A stretch of 64,000 nt of DNA from Embleya sp040605455 (GTDB taxonomy: Bacteria > Actinomycetota > Actinomycetes > Streptomycetales > Streptomycetaceae): the NCBI RefSeq assembly GCF_040605455.1, contig NZ_JBEXCV010000028.1, forward strand, positions 1 through 64,000. The letters are read 5' to 3'. The notes under the pieces are model-generated. The model had not been told where the DNA came from. It saw nothing but the letters and a program-made list of their open reading frames with translations, and searched no databases. A program made the translations under genes and the position numbers. This document shows, in pieces, positions 19,318 through 26,604 of the stretch (position 1 is its first letter; each line of letters begins with the position of its first letter).

Positions 19318-19662
19318 TCACCAGGGGCCGTACGGCCCCATGTTGCGACCGCCCCCGCGACCGCCGGCGACCTCCTTGAGCGCGGGACGCACGTCGACGA
19401 GGTAGACGATCGCCGCGACCAGCCCGGCGAGCATGAGCATCAGGCCCAGGCCGGTGGGCAGCACGTCGACCACGACCGCGACACCCAGCAGGATCAGCCA
19501 GAAGGACTTCTTCTTCTTGTCCGCGGCGCGGTACGCGTCCTCGCGCCGGAAGGCGGCGTCGAACAGGCAGAACACCTTGAGCAGCAAGATGCCGAGGAAG
19601 AGCCAGGTCAGCAGCTGGTCGAACTTGGCCGTCAGCAGACCATCGGCCATGGCCAGTTCCAT
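19318..19662 (-). CDS. DUF2516 small membrane protein
   Basis: A 114-residue membrane protein with about three hydrophobic helices (LLTWLFLGILLLKVFCLFD, FWLILLGVAVVVDVL, LMLMLAGLVAAIVYLVDV), a basic KKKK loop after the first helix, and a Gly/Pro-rich tail. It matches the DUF2516 family of actinobacteria, function unknown. ATG 19662 (preceded by GAGGAGG) is chosen; ATG 19650 is the alternative. It lies downstream of the HbhA-like gene but after a terminator, so it probably has its own promoter. Confidence 0.85.
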   Translation of the reverse strand: MELAMADGLLTAKFDQLLTWLFLGILLLKVFCLFDAAFRREDAYRAADKKKKSFWLILLGVAVVVDVLPTGLGLMLMLAGLVAAIVYLVDVRPALKEVAGGRGGGRNMGPYGPW

Positions 19663-19723
19663 CGATCCTCCTCTGCGCGGCCGCCGCGTGCCGCCGCGTC
19701 GTGCGGGATTCCAGTCTGGCATG

Positions 19724-19761
19724 CCCGATGCCGCCTCGGGGGTTGCCGAGGCGGCATCGGG
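19724..19761 (-). terminator. Terminator of the XRE/HbhA-like operon
   Basis: A perfect 16-bp inverted repeat (19724-19739 with 19746-19761) with a 6-base loop starts 19 bases beyond the HbhA-like stop. Confidence 0.88.
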
Positions 19762-19780
19762 TGGATCGGTATGCCGAGGC

Positions 19781-20278
19781 TCAGGCGTTCGAGACGCCGG
19801 CCGGCTTGCTGCCCGAGTCGCCGACCTTGCGGGCGGCCTGCTCGACGGCGTTCGCCGCGGCGTCCGCGGCCTTGCCGGCGGCGGTCGCCGCGGACTTGGC
19901 CTGGGTCTTGGTATTGGCGACCCCGCGCTTGGTCGCGGTCGTGGTCGCCTTGGCCTTGCTCTCGGTCGTGCGCACGGCCGTCTTGGCCCGCTTGGTGCTT
20001 TCCTGCCGGTCGACCCGCTTGACCAGCTTCTCACCGCGCGCGGCGAGGTCCTCGTAGAGCTCCTTGGCCCTGTCCACCTGGGACTTGGCGAAGGTCTGGG
20101 TGCGGTCGGGGAGCGTCTGGAGACGCTCGCGCAGCACCTTCGGGTCGGTGGTGACCTCGGTCCGGAAGCGCTCGGGCAGCTCCCGCAGCTTCTCCACCAC
20201 CAGGTCGCCGGCGCCGGCGACGGCGTACAGCGGGGTGGTGTCGGTCAGGGTCTTCTTCAGTTCCGTGGCGATAGCCAT
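19781..20278 (-). CDS. Alanine/lysine-rich helical protein resembling heparin-binding hemagglutinin (HbhA-like)
   Basis: A 165-residue protein with a long amphipathic helical first half (KTLTDTTPLYAVAGAGDLVVEKL... LQTLPDRTQTFAKSQVDRAKELYEDLAARGEKLV) and a second half rich in Ala, Lys and Thr (KAKATTTATKRGVANTKTQAKSAA). This layout matches the mycobacterial surface protein HbhA, whose Lys/Ala/Pro tail binds heparan sulfate; in Streptomyces the role is unknown and could be cell-wall or DNA association. There is no signal peptide. ATG 20278 is chosen (GAGG six bases upstream) and is nine bases after the XRE gene stop, so they form an operon. Confidence 0.75.
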   Translation of the reverse strand: MAIATELKKTLTDTTPLYAVAGAGDLVVEKLRELPERFRTEVTTDPKVLRERLQTLPDRTQTFAKSQVDRAKELYEDLAARGEKLVKRVDRQESTKRAKTAVRTTESKAKATTTATKRGVANTKTQAKSAATAAGKAADAAANAVEQAARKVGDSGSKPAGVSNA

Positions 20279-20286
20279 GGTGTTCC

Positions 20287-20727
20287 TCACTCCTCGGGAT
20301 CGAGGTGGTCGGTTACGGCCCGGCCGGCCTTGCCGTTCACGGTTCCGTCGGCGGCGCCCCGTTCGTCCCGCACGCCACCGTCCTGTGTGTTCTCCTTGCG
20401 GAATGCCTCGTAGATCTCTATGAGGACCCGCTTCTGGCGGTCGTTGATCGCCGGATCCGCCATGATCGCGGTGCGCACCTCACGGTCACCCTCCTCGCGT
20501 TCGTCGAGGATGCCCGCCTGCACGTAGAGCGTCTCGGCCGAGATACGCAGCGCCTTGGCGATCTGTTGCAGGATCTCCGCGCTGGGCCGCCGCAGGCCGC
20601 GCTCGATCTGGCTCAGATAGGGGTTCGAGACCCCGGCCGCCTCGGCGAGTTGCCGAAGCGAATATTGCGCGTTGCGGCGTTGCTCCCGGATGTACTCACC
20701 CAGCGAGCCGACGTTCAGACCAGCCAT
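20287..20727 (-). CDS. XRE-family helix-turn-helix regulator
   Basis: A 146-residue protein with an N-terminal HTH_3/XRE domain (about 9-66: LGEYIREQRRNAQYSLRQLAEAAGVSNPYLSQIERG) and a helical C-terminus containing MADPAINDRQKRVLIEIYEAF. It is the first gene of an operon with the HbhA-like protein. Upstream, repeated TTGC/GCAA half sites (20750-20788) overlap the expected promoter, which suggests autoregulation. ATG 20727 is preferred over a start five codons earlier. Mycobacteria have the same regulator-plus-hbhA pairing. Confidence 0.9.
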   Translation of the reverse strand: MAGLNVGSLGEYIREQRRNAQYSLRQLAEAAGVSNPYLSQIERGLRRPSAEILQQIAKALRISAETLYVQAGILDEREEGDREVRTAIMADPAINDRQKRVLIEIYEAFRKENTQDGGVRDERGAADGTVNGKAGRAVTDHLDPEE

Positions 20728-20749
20728 GGCTTCAGCATGCACACACCGC

Positions 20750-20788
20750 GCTTGCTATTGCAAGCACACTGCTTGCAGCCGTATGCAA
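20750..20788 (-). promoter_or_regulatory. Probable operator of the XRE regulator
   Basis: Two inverted repeats in tandem: GCTTGC-TATT-GCAAGC (20750-20765) and TTGCA-GCCGTA-TGCAA (20773-20788), whose centres are 23 bases (about two helical turns) apart. They lie 23 to 61 bases upstream of the regulator's start. Binding by the XRE protein is inferred. Confidence 0.6.
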
Positions 20789-20850
20789 AGAGGCGCCGAA
20801 CGGGGGAACCGGGGGCCGGGCGATCGGATCGGGGAGTGCCGTCGAGGTGG

Positions 20851-21381
20851 TCATCGACCCGACAGCAGGTCCTCCACCTTCGCCTCGCCCTCGCGGTAGC
20901 GACGGGTGATCTCGGCGGCGCAGTCGTCGGCGGTGCGCTGGAGGCGATGCCGACGCGAGGACACCTCCTGTTCGTGGGCGCCGAGCTTGTCCAGCGCCTC
21001 GCCCAACTCCGTGTCGGTGTGCGCGGCGAGGTCGGACAGGCCCACGTCGGCGAGCAGTTGCTCGATCCAGCTGCGGTAGCGATCGGTGCGCGGCGGCTGG
21101 ACGTTGACGTGTCGCGCGCCGCGGGTGGGTGGTCTGGACTCGGACAGGATCTCGGGCAGCCGGCCCACCACCGGCGAGGTCGGCTCGGCACCGTCCCGGC
21201 CGGATCGCCGGGCCAGTTCGGCGCGCAGGATGTCGATCCGCCCCTGGAGCAGCCTCCGCAGATAGGACAGATCGTTCTCCTCGCGCTGAGCGTCGCGCAT
21301 GAGTTCGCGAACCCGACTCAGCGTGAGTGCGCGGATGGCCTCCGGGGCCACTCCGTCGGGAAGATCCACCATGAGACGCAT
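20851..21381 (-). CDS. rsiG: RsiG, c-di-GMP-dependent anti-sigma factor for WhiG
   Basis: A 176-residue, mostly helical protein carrying two exact copies of the E-x3-S-x2-R-x3-Q-x3-D motif: E35/S39/R42/Q46/D50 and E137/S141/R144/Q148/D152. In Streptomyces venezuelae, RsiG uses this motif pair to hold a c-di-GMP dimer and, when loaded, sequesters the sporulation sigma factor WhiG. Each motif sits in a helix of a predicted antiparallel coiled coil separated by a flexible, proline-containing linker (60-100). The start is uncertain: ATG 21381 or ATG 21372, neither with a clear ribosome binding site. It is divergent from dtd. Confidence 0.92.
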   Translation of the reverse strand: MRLMVDLPDGVAPEAIRALTLSRVRELMRDAQREENDLSYLRRLLQGRIDILRAELARRSGRDGAEPTSPVVGRLPEILSESRPPTRGARHVNVQPPRTDRYRSWIEQLLADVGLSDLAAHTDTELGEALDKLGAHEQEVSSRRHRLQRTADDCAAEITRRYREGEAKVEDLLSGR

Positions 21382-21454
21382 CGTGTCATGTCGGGCAGAC
21401 CACCGCGTGCCACATGCTGCGGAATCGGTCCGGACGGGTGTGCAGAATGGGCCC

Positions 21455-21880
21455 ATGCGTGCCGTCCTGCAGGTCGTGACCGAAGCATCCGTGACCGTCG
21501 AGGGGGAGGTGGTCGGCTCGATCGTGGGCCCCGGACTGTGCGTCCTGGTCGGCGTGACGCACACCGATACTCCCGAGATCGCCCGCCGACTGGCCGCCAA
21601 GCTGTGGAGCCTGCGCGTCCTGGACGGCGAGAAATCCTGCTCGGACCTGTCCGCGCCACTGCTGGTGATCAGCCAGTTCACCCTGTACGGCGACGCCCGC
21701 AAGGGTCGTCGGCCGACCTGGAACGAGGCCGCGCCGGGCCCGGTCGCCGAACCCCTGGTGGCCGAGGTCGTCGCGGCGCTGCGCGCGCTCGGTGCCGAGG
21801 TGGCCACCGGCGTGTTCGGGGCCGACATGAAGGTCGCACTCGTCAACGACGGCCCGATGACCCTCGTCGTGGACATGTGA
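21455..21880 (+). CDS. dtd: D-aminoacyl-tRNA deacylase
   Basis: A 141-residue proofreading enzyme that removes D-amino acids (and glycine from tRNA-Ala) from mischarged tRNA. The key motifs are present: SQFTLYGD near residue 70 and the cross-subunit Gly-cis-Pro motif in NDGPMTLVVD at the C-terminus; MRAVLQVVTEASVTV is the typical N-terminus. ATG 21455 has no ribosome binding site, and a CAGAAT hexamer (21443-21448) ends six bases before it, so the mRNA may be leaderless. Confidence 0.95.
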   Translation: MRAVLQVVTEASVTVEGEVVGSIVGPGLCVLVGVTHTDTPEIARRLAAKLWSLRVLDGEKSCSDLSAPLLVISQFTLYGDARKGRRPTWNEAAPGPVAEPLVAEVVAALRALGAEVATGVFGADMKVALVNDGPMTLVVDM

Positions 21881-22002
21881 CCTCGGGGCGCGAGTGCGAG
21901 AACCCGCCCGGGATTCACCGGTTCCGGGGGTTCTCCCCATGTTCCTCGGCCGAACGGGGAAGGAGAATGGGCCTCGGGTACACCGACCGAAGGGGTTGGA
22001 CC

Positions 22003-22191
22003 ATGTCGCACCGCGGGCCGTACATCGCGGCCGGGATCGTCGTCGCCATCATCGCGCTGATCGTGCTGCCCTCGTGGATCGCCTGGACCATCGTGGCGGT
22101 CGCGATCGGCCTGCCGGTCGTCGCCTACTTCGCCCTGGACCGCTCGCAGCGGCGGCGCCTGCACCGCATCCGCCGCCGCGAGATCCGCTAG
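22003..22191 (+). CDS. Small membrane protein, function unknown
   Basis: A 62-residue protein with two closely spaced hydrophobic stretches (YIAAGIVVAIIALIVLPSW and IAWTIVAVAIGLPVVAYFAL) and a very basic C-terminal tail (RSQRRRLHRIRRREIR), consistent with a membrane hairpin with a cytoplasmic tail. ATG 22003 is chosen because GAAGGGG lies seven bases upstream; an earlier in-frame ATG (21967) has its ribosome binding site too close. It follows dtd by 122 bases. I do not recognise the family. Confidence 0.65.
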   Translation: MSHRGPYIAAGIVVAIIALIVLPSWIAWTIVAVAIGLPVVAYFALDRSQRRRLHRIRRREIR

Positions 22192-22234
22192 GTCGAAGCC
22201 GGGGGCTGGAGCGAAGAACCCGCAGGCCCCAAGG

Positions 22235-23182
22235 TCACGCGGGGACCACGACCTCCTGGGTCGCCGGCACACCGCCGGCCAGGAGCTCGGCGTCCACCGC
22301 GGTGTTGCGCTTGATCAGCGCCAGCGCGATCGGGCCGAGTTCGTGGTGGCGCACCGAGCTGGTGACGAAGCCGACCTGCCGGCCCGCGAGTTCGACCGGC
22401 GCGCCGTGCTCGGGCAGTGCTTCCGGGGTGCCGTCCAGGTGCAGGAAGACCAGCCGGCGCGGCGGCCGACCCAGGTTGTGCACGCGCGCGACCGTCTCCT
22501 GGCCCCGGTAGCAGCCCTTGTCCAGGTGCACCGCAGTGTCGATCAGGCCCAGCTCGTGCACGATCGTGCGGTGGTCGGTCTCCAGACCCAGTCGAGGCCG
22601 GTACGCGGCGATCCGCAGCGCCTCGTAGGCCCACATGCCCGCCGGGTGCACGTGCTCGCGCCCATACCGCTCGAGCCGCTCGCGCGGCAGGAACAGCTCG
22701 CGCCCGTATGCGGTCTCGCGCACCAGCACGTCCTCGGGCGCGTCGCCGGCGCCCGCCTCGTGCATGATCGCGAAGTCGGCGGACACGTCCGCGACCTCGA
22801 CCCGCAGCATGAAGCGCATCCGGTCCAGGAACTCGACCAGGGCCGGCGCCTCGCCGGGCTCCAGGTGCGCCCAGAACGCCTCGCCGTCGTCGACCCCGTA
22901 CAGCGCGTGCTCGATGTGCCCGTGCGGGCTCAGCACGAGTGTCAGCGTCGCCTCGTGCGGCTTCAGCCCGATCAGGTGCTGCGTGGTCAGCGAGTGCAGC
23001 CAGCTCAGCCGATCCGGACCGCTCACCTTGATCACGTCGTGGTGCGAGAGATCGACGAAGCCCTCGCCCGCTTCCAGCCGACGTTGTTCACGCAGGGGAT
23101 CGCCGTAGTGCGCGGCGACACCGGCGTCGGGGGCTTCCGCGGCGACCGCGCCGGGCAGGGACAACAAAGGGCTCGTGGGCAT
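22235..23182 (-). CDS. ygfZ: YgfZ/GcvT-like folate-binding protein
   Basis: A 315-residue protein of the YgfZ family, folate-dependent helpers of iron-sulfur cluster enzymes. The diagnostic K-G-C-Y-x-G-Q-E motif is present as KGCYRGQE with the key Cys224. The GcvT-like N-terminal half shows FVDLSHHDVIKVSGPDRLSWLHSLTTQ. The ATG at 23182 follows a GTGGGGA site. It is followed on the same strand by a terminator-poor gap, and the upstream neighbour is nur, the same order as in S. coelicolor. Confidence 0.93.
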   Translation of the reverse strand: MPTSPLLSLPGAVAAEAPDAGVAAHYGDPLREQRRLEAGEGFVDLSHHDVIKVSGPDRLSWLHSLTTQHLIGLKPHEATLTLVLSPHGHIEHALYGVDDGEAFWAHLEPGEAPALVEFLDRMRFMLRVEVADVSADFAIMHEAGAGDAPEDVLVRETAYGRELFLPRERLERYGREHVHPAGMWAYEALRIAAYRPRLGLETDHRTIVHELGLIDTAVHLDKGCYRGQETVARVHNLGRPPRRLVFLHLDGTPEALPEHGAPVELAGRQVGFVTSSVRHHELGPIALALIKRNTAVDAELLAGGVPATQEVVVPA

Positions 23183-23228
23183 GTCCCCACAGTACGAGAC
23201 CGGCCCGGCCGTTGCCGTTGCCGTTGCC

Positions 23229-23654
23229 TCAGGAAACCCGGGCGGCGGTGCACTCCGCGCAGCGGCCGAAGATCGCGAAGTGCGCGAGGTCGATGTCGAA
23301 CCCGTGCTCGGCGCGCAGCCGCTCGCCCATCGCGGCGGCGATCTCGGTGCCCACCTCGATCACCCGCCGGCAGTCCCGGCAGACCAGGTGCAGGTGGCCG
23401 CCGACGTCCGCCGGGTGGTAGGTCGGCGCACCGTGGCCCAGGTGGGTGTGGGTGACCAGGTCGAGCTGTTCGAGCAGTTCGAGGGTGCGGTAGACGGTCG
23501 AGATGTTGATCCCACCGGCGGTTTTGTGCACCTCCACCAGGATCTCGTCCGGTGTCGCGTGGCCCAGGGTGTTCACCGCTTCGAGGACGAGTTGGCGTTG
23601 CGGCGTGAGCCGGTAGCCCTTCTCCCGAAGTTCGTGCTTCCAGTCAGTGCTCAC
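23229..23654 (-). CDS. nur: Fur-family regulator, nickel-uptake regulator Nur
   Basis: A 141-residue Fur-family repressor. The winged-helix domain (YRLTPQRQLVLEAV...GINISTVYRTLELLE) is followed by the dimerisation domain with HLHLVCRDCRRVIEV and a late GRCAEC, giving the structural zinc site of two CxxC pairs, and HFAIFGRC. In S. coelicolor the regulator at this place beside ygfZ is Nur, which senses nickel and controls nickel uptake and superoxide dismutases; sequence and position both fit, though Fur subtypes are hard to separate by eye. The start is GTG 23652-23654, giving (V)STDWKHELREKGYR as in that family. Confidence 0.85.
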   Translation of the reverse strand: MSTDWKHELREKGYRLTPQRQLVLEAVNTLGHATPDEILVEVHKTAGGINISTVYRTLELLEQLDLVTHTHLGHGAPTYHPADVGGHLHLVCRDCRRVIEVGTEIAAAMGERLRAEHGFDIDLAHFAIFGRCAECTAARVS

Positions 23655-23729
23655 ACATGGAAGTTTACGAGGGCGAACCGGCCCCCGGGCCACTGCGCGC
23701 GGTCGCGTCCGGTTCGGCGGCGTCCAGCG

Positions 23730-24245
23730 CTATTCGGCCGCGAGGTCCGCGTCGACGCGCTTGAGTTGGGCGGAGACGTGGGCCTGCAGCGGGTGACCCA
23801 TCGCGGCCATGTCGTACGCGTACATCAACTCGCCCTTGACCAGGCCGTACAGCCGGTGGCCGGCGGTGTACTCCTTCGCGTCCTCGGTGCGCGCGACCAC
23901 GTCGGTGCGCATCTCCAGCCGCGGGCCGTCCACCTTGCCGAGCCAGATCTCCACGATTCCGGTGGGGTGGGCGAGGGTCACGTCGACCGAGCCGTCCAGC
24001 TTCGAGCGCCAGAAGCCGGTCTCGGTCGCCAGCGGACGCACCCGCTCACCCTCGTCGTCGAGGAGCCAGGTGCGCGAGGTGTAGGTGAGGAACGGCTTGT
24101 TCGCGATGTAGCCGAAGGTGACCTGCTGGCCGAAGCGGAACGCCTCGATGGTCGGGTAGTCGCCGACACCGGCGCCTTCCCAGGTGCCGAGCAGGAACGC
24201 GAGCGGGACGGCGTCGAAGTGCAGGTCGTCCGGGATTTCGATCAT
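23730..24245 (-). CDS. Nitrobindin-family heme protein (peroxynitrite isomerase type, DUF1794)
   Basis: A 171-residue beta-barrel protein of the nitrobindin family. It has the GxWxGxG motif (LLGTWEGAGVGDYPTI) near residue 20, GYIANKPFLTYTSRTW, and a late histidine (MAAMGHPLQAHVSAQLKR) in the region that supplies the proximal heme ligand. Family members bind ferric heme and convert peroxynitrite to nitrate. The neighbouring redox genes (nur, a DsrE-like protein) fit a stress role, but this is inferred. Confidence 0.88.
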   Translation of the reverse strand: MIEIPDDLHFDAVPLAFLLGTWEGAGVGDYPTIEAFRFGQQVTFGYIANKPFLTYTSRTWLLDDEGERVRPLATETGFWRSKLDGSVDVTLAHPTGIVEIWLGKVDGPRLEMRTDVVARTEDAKEYTAGHRLYGLVKGELMYAYDMAAMGHPLQAHVSAQLKRVDADLAAE

Positions 24246-24301
24246 GGTGGGGCGGCCGCTTCCGGGGTCGGGTACGGCGGGTCAGCCTACCGGGCTCGGC
24301 G

Positions 24302-24400
24302 TCAGTTCTGGCCCTTGTACAGCTTGGACACGGTCAGCGCGGCGAACCACGCGACGAGGACGCCGACCACGGCCAGCAGCGCAATGAAGAAGATGTGCAT
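24302..24400 (-). CDS. 32-residue single-pass membrane peptide
   Basis: A small ORF of 32 codons: MHIFFIALLAVVGVLVAWF, then AALTVSKLYKGQN. It is one transmembrane helix followed by a short basic tail. GAGGAG lies ten bases before the ATG, third codon positions are mostly G or C, and the gap between nitrobindin and the DsrE-like gene would otherwise be empty. Peptides of this kind are usually missed by gene callers. Function unknown. Confidence 0.6.
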   Translation of the reverse strand: MHIFFIALLAVVGVLVAWFAALTVSKLYKGQN

Positions 24401-24432
24401 CGCCCGGGTGCTCCTCGTGCTTCGTACGGGTG

Positions 24433-24450
24433 GGCCAGGTCGACCTGGCC
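24433..24450. promoter_or_regulatory. Perfect 18-bp palindrome between divergent genes
   Basis: GGCCAGGTCGACCTGGCC is a perfect 18-base palindrome without a loop, placed midway between the start of the 32-residue peptide gene (24400) and the DsrE-like start (24487). The -35 position of the DsrE-like promoter is just beside it. It looks like a dimeric repressor site; the regulator is unknown. Confidence 0.55.
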
Positions 24451-24471
24451 GGGTGCCAAACGGCCTCAGTG

Positions 24472-24486
24472 TATAGGCTGCGAGCC
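24472..24486 (+). promoter_or_regulatory. Leaderless promoter of the DsrE-like gene
   Basis: TAGGCT (24474-24479) ends seven bases before the GTG start, which would put the first transcribed base at the start codon. No good -35 is visible; the 18-bp palindrome lies there instead. Confidence 0.5.
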
Positions 24487-24849
24487 GTGAAGCGATCTCT
24501 CGTGGTCAAGGTCACCGCAGGTCAGGACGCGCCGGAGCGCTGCTCCCAGGCGTTCACGGTGGCGTCGGTGGCGCTCGCGTCGGGCGTGGACGTATCGGTG
24601 TGGCTCACCGGCGAGTCGTCCTGGTTCGCGCTGCCCGGGCGCGCCGCCGAGTTCGAACTGCCGCACGCCGCGCCGCTGCCGGATCTGCTCGACGCGCTGA
24701 TCGCGGGCGGCCGGGTGACCCTGTGCACGCAGTGCGCGGCGCGCCGGGAGATCACCGGCGACGACGTGCTGCCCGGGATCCGGATCGCCGGGGCCCAGGT
24801 GTTCGTCCAGGAAGCGCTCGCGGACGACGCCCAGGCGCTGGTGTACTGA
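24487..24849 (+). CDS. DsrE/DsrF-like family protein
   Basis: A 120-residue protein of the DsrE-like fold: an alternating beta/alpha pattern with CSQAFTVASVALASGVDVSVWLTGESSWF, then a CxxC pair (VTLCTQCAARREIT) that could carry persulfide or bind metal. Such small proteins often relay sulfur. GTG 24487 appears leaderless (TAGGCT seven bases upstream). Between this gene and the convergent SMR exporter are only 24 bases. Confidence 0.8.
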   Translation: MKRSLVVKVTAGQDAPERCSQAFTVASVALASGVDVSVWLTGESSWFALPGRAAEFELPHAAPLPDLLDALIAGGRVTLCTQCAARREITGDDVLPGIRIAGAQVFVQEALADDAQALVY

Positions 24850-24873
24850 CGGTCCGCCCGCACGGGCCCGGGA

Positions 24874-25197
24874 TCAGTGGCTGATCCCGGAGATGTTCAG
24901 GCCGATCACACCGAGCAGGACCAGGCCGATCGAGATCAGCTTGAGCGGCGACGAGCCCTCGTTCAGGAGCCAGATGCCCACCAACGCGGTGCCCGCCGCG
25001 CCGATTCCGGTCCACACCGCGTACGCGGGGCCGACCTCGAGCGACTTGAGCGCATAGGTGAGCAGCCCGAAGCTGCCCAGTGCACACGCGGCGAAGCCGA
25101 CCGTGGGCCACAACCGGGTGAATCCGTGGCTCTGCTTGAGCATGATGGCGAAGCCGGTCTCCAGGATTCCCGCGATGATCACGATCATCCATGCCAC
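24874..25197 (-). CDS. sugE: SMR-family exporter, SugE/Gdx type
   Basis: A 107-residue four-helix transporter of the small multidrug resistance family. The essential membrane-embedded Glu is in GILETGFAIMLK (residue 13), followed by the GFTR segment that separates the SugE/Gdx (guanidinium exporter) branch from EmrE-type pumps. The remaining helices include AYAVWTGIGAAGTALVGIW and LISIGLVLLGVIGLNIS. It acts as an antiparallel dimer in exchange for protons. I looked for guanidine riboswitch signatures upstream and did not find them, although a 9-bp imperfect stem is possible in the leader. Confidence 0.88.
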   Translation of the reverse strand: MAWMIVIIAGILETGFAIMLKQSHGFTRLWPTVGFAACALGSFGLLTYALKSLEVGPAYAVWTGIGAAGTALVGIWLLNEGSSPLKLISIGLVLLGVIGLNISGISH

Positions 25198-25322
25198 GTG
25201 TTGCCTCCCGGCGTCGCGCGTTGCTTCCGGTGTCCCCTACTCCGAAAGGTCTGCCCCCCGGCGGATCCACCGAAGATACGGAAACCTTTCTGCCCCTGCG
25301 ACCTTGGACACACACCGAACGA

Positions 25323-25359
25323 CTCCACCCCTCCCCCGAGCACGTGGGGAGGGGTGGAG
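25323..25359 (-). terminator. Terminator of the sseA/DUF1416 operon
   Basis: A perfect 14-bp inverted repeat (25323-25336 with 25346-25359) with a 9-base loop lies 69 bases beyond the DUF1416 stop. Confidence 0.8.
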
Positions 25360-25428
25360 CCGTTTTGCCGCCGATCGGGCTGCGGGGTCCGAGGGTGTAC
25401 GTCCGAAGGAGACCCGCCCCCGTCGGGG

Positions 25429-25722
25429 TCAGACCGCGATCTCGACCTCGGCGACGGTGCCCTTCTCGGACACCACGACGCTGCGGTCCACGGTTGCGCC
25501 GGGGACGAGCGCCCGCACGGTCCAGTTGCCCGGCGCCGCGAAGAACCGGAACTGGCCGGTCGCGGACGTGGGCACCTCGGCGGTGAAGTCGCCGCCCGCG
25601 TCGAGCAGGCGCACGTAGCCGTTGATCGGCTGCCCGCCCTTGGTCACCGCCCCCTGAATGATGGTTTCCTTCGCCACGTCAACTCCTGCCAGATCCGGGC
25701 CGCCGGCCTTCGCACCGCACAT
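25429..25722 (-). CDS. DUF1416 protein, partner of thiosulfate sulfurtransferase
   Basis: A 97-residue protein beginning MCGAKAGGP and continuing as a small beta-sandwich (IQGAVTKGGQPINGYVRLLDAGGDFTAEV...FFAAPGNWTVRALVPG). It belongs to DUF1416, which in actinobacteria is nearly always encoded directly after the rhodanese SseA, as here (42-base gap). The conserved Cys at position 2 could accept sulfur, but no activity is known. It shares the sseA transcript and so presumably its cysteine control. Confidence 0.9.
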   Translation of the reverse strand: MCGAKAGGPDLAGVDVAKETIIQGAVTKGGQPINGYVRLLDAGGDFTAEVPTSATGQFRFFAAPGNWTVRALVPGATVDRSVVVSEKGTVAEVEIAV

Positions 25723-25764
25723 CGTTCTTGCTCCCTGAAGTCGGGTAGGTGGTGTAGCCGTCGG

Positions 25765-26604
25765 TCACTTGCCGTCGCCGAGCTCGATCGGCACGCCTAC
25801 CAGCGCGCCGTACTCGGTCCACGAGCCGTCGTAGTTGCGGACGTTGCCCTGCTCCAGCAGCTCGTGCAGGACGAACCACGTGTGCGCCGAGCGCTCGCCG
25901 ATCCGGCAGTAGGCGATGGTGTCCTTCGCCAGGTCCACGCCCTCGCCCTCGTACAGCGCGGTGAGCTCCTCGTTGGTCTTGAAGGTGCCGTCGTCGTTGG
26001 CGGCCTTCGACCACGGGATGTTCTTCGCGGTCGGCACGTGGCCGGCCTTCTGCGACTGCTCCTGCGGCAGGTGCGCCGGGGCGAGCAGCTTGCCGGAGAA
26101 CTCGTCGGGCGAACGCACGTCGACCAGGTTCAGCGAACCGATCGCGGCGAGCACGTCGTCGCGCCAGGCGCGGATCGAGGTGTCCTGCTCCTTGGCCACG
26201 TAGTTCGTCGCGGCGCGCTCGGGCACCTCGACGACCAGCTCGCGCGAGTCGAGCTCCCACTTCTTGCGACCGCCGTCGAGCAGCTTGACGTCGCCGTGGC
26301 CGTAGAGCTTGAAGTACCAGTAGGCGTAGGACGCGAACCAGTTGTTGTTGCCGCCGTAGAGCACGACGGTGTCGTCGTTGGAGATGCCCTTGGCCGAGAG
26401 CAGCGCGGAGAAGCCGGCCTCGTCGACGAAGTCGCGCTTGACCGGGTCCTGCAGGTCGTCGCGCCAGTCGATGCGCACCGCGCCGCGGATGTGGTTCTTG
26501 ACGTAGGCGCTGGTGTCCTCGTCGACCTCGACGAGCACGACCTTCGGGTCGTCCAGGTGGGCCTGGACCCAGTCGGCGTCTACCAGAACGTCGGAGCGGC
26601 TCAT
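25765..26604 (-). CDS. sseA: Thiosulfate sulfurtransferase (rhodanese), SseA type
   Basis: A 279-residue tandem rhodanese. The N-terminal domain (about 1-135) is non-catalytic; the C-terminal one carries the persulfide-forming Cys233 in AYCRIGERSAHTW, the actinobacterial form of the active-site loop. Other family marks are YGGNNNWFASYAYW and LLDGGRKKWE. It moves sulfane sulfur from thiosulfate to an acceptor. ATG 26604 has GGAGG seven bases upstream. A 27-residue cysteine-rich leader peptide with its own promoter is encoded about 235 bases upstream in the same direction, so expression is probably tuned to cysteine supply. Confidence 0.93.
   Translation of the reverse strand: MSRSDVLVDADWVQAHLDDPKVVLVEVDEDTSAYVKNHIRGAVRIDWRDDLQDPVKRDFVDEAGFSALLSAKGISNDDTVVLYGGNNNWFASYAYWYFKLYGHGDVKLLDGGRKKWELDSRELVVEVPERAATNYVAKEQDTSIRAWRDDVLAAIGSLNLVDVRSPDEFSGKLLAPAHLPQEQSQKAGHVPTAKNIPWSKAANDDGTFKTNEELTALYEGEGVDLAKDTIAYCRIGERSAHTWFVLHELLEQGNVRNYDGSWTEYGALVGVPIELGDGK

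Noticed and set aside
25198..25322. Guanidine riboswitch upstream of the SugE/Gdx gene
   Set aside because: A 9-bp stem and a GGTTTCCG stretch recall type I, but the conserved 3' GGGAUAAAAGCCC block is absent, and types II and III do not match.
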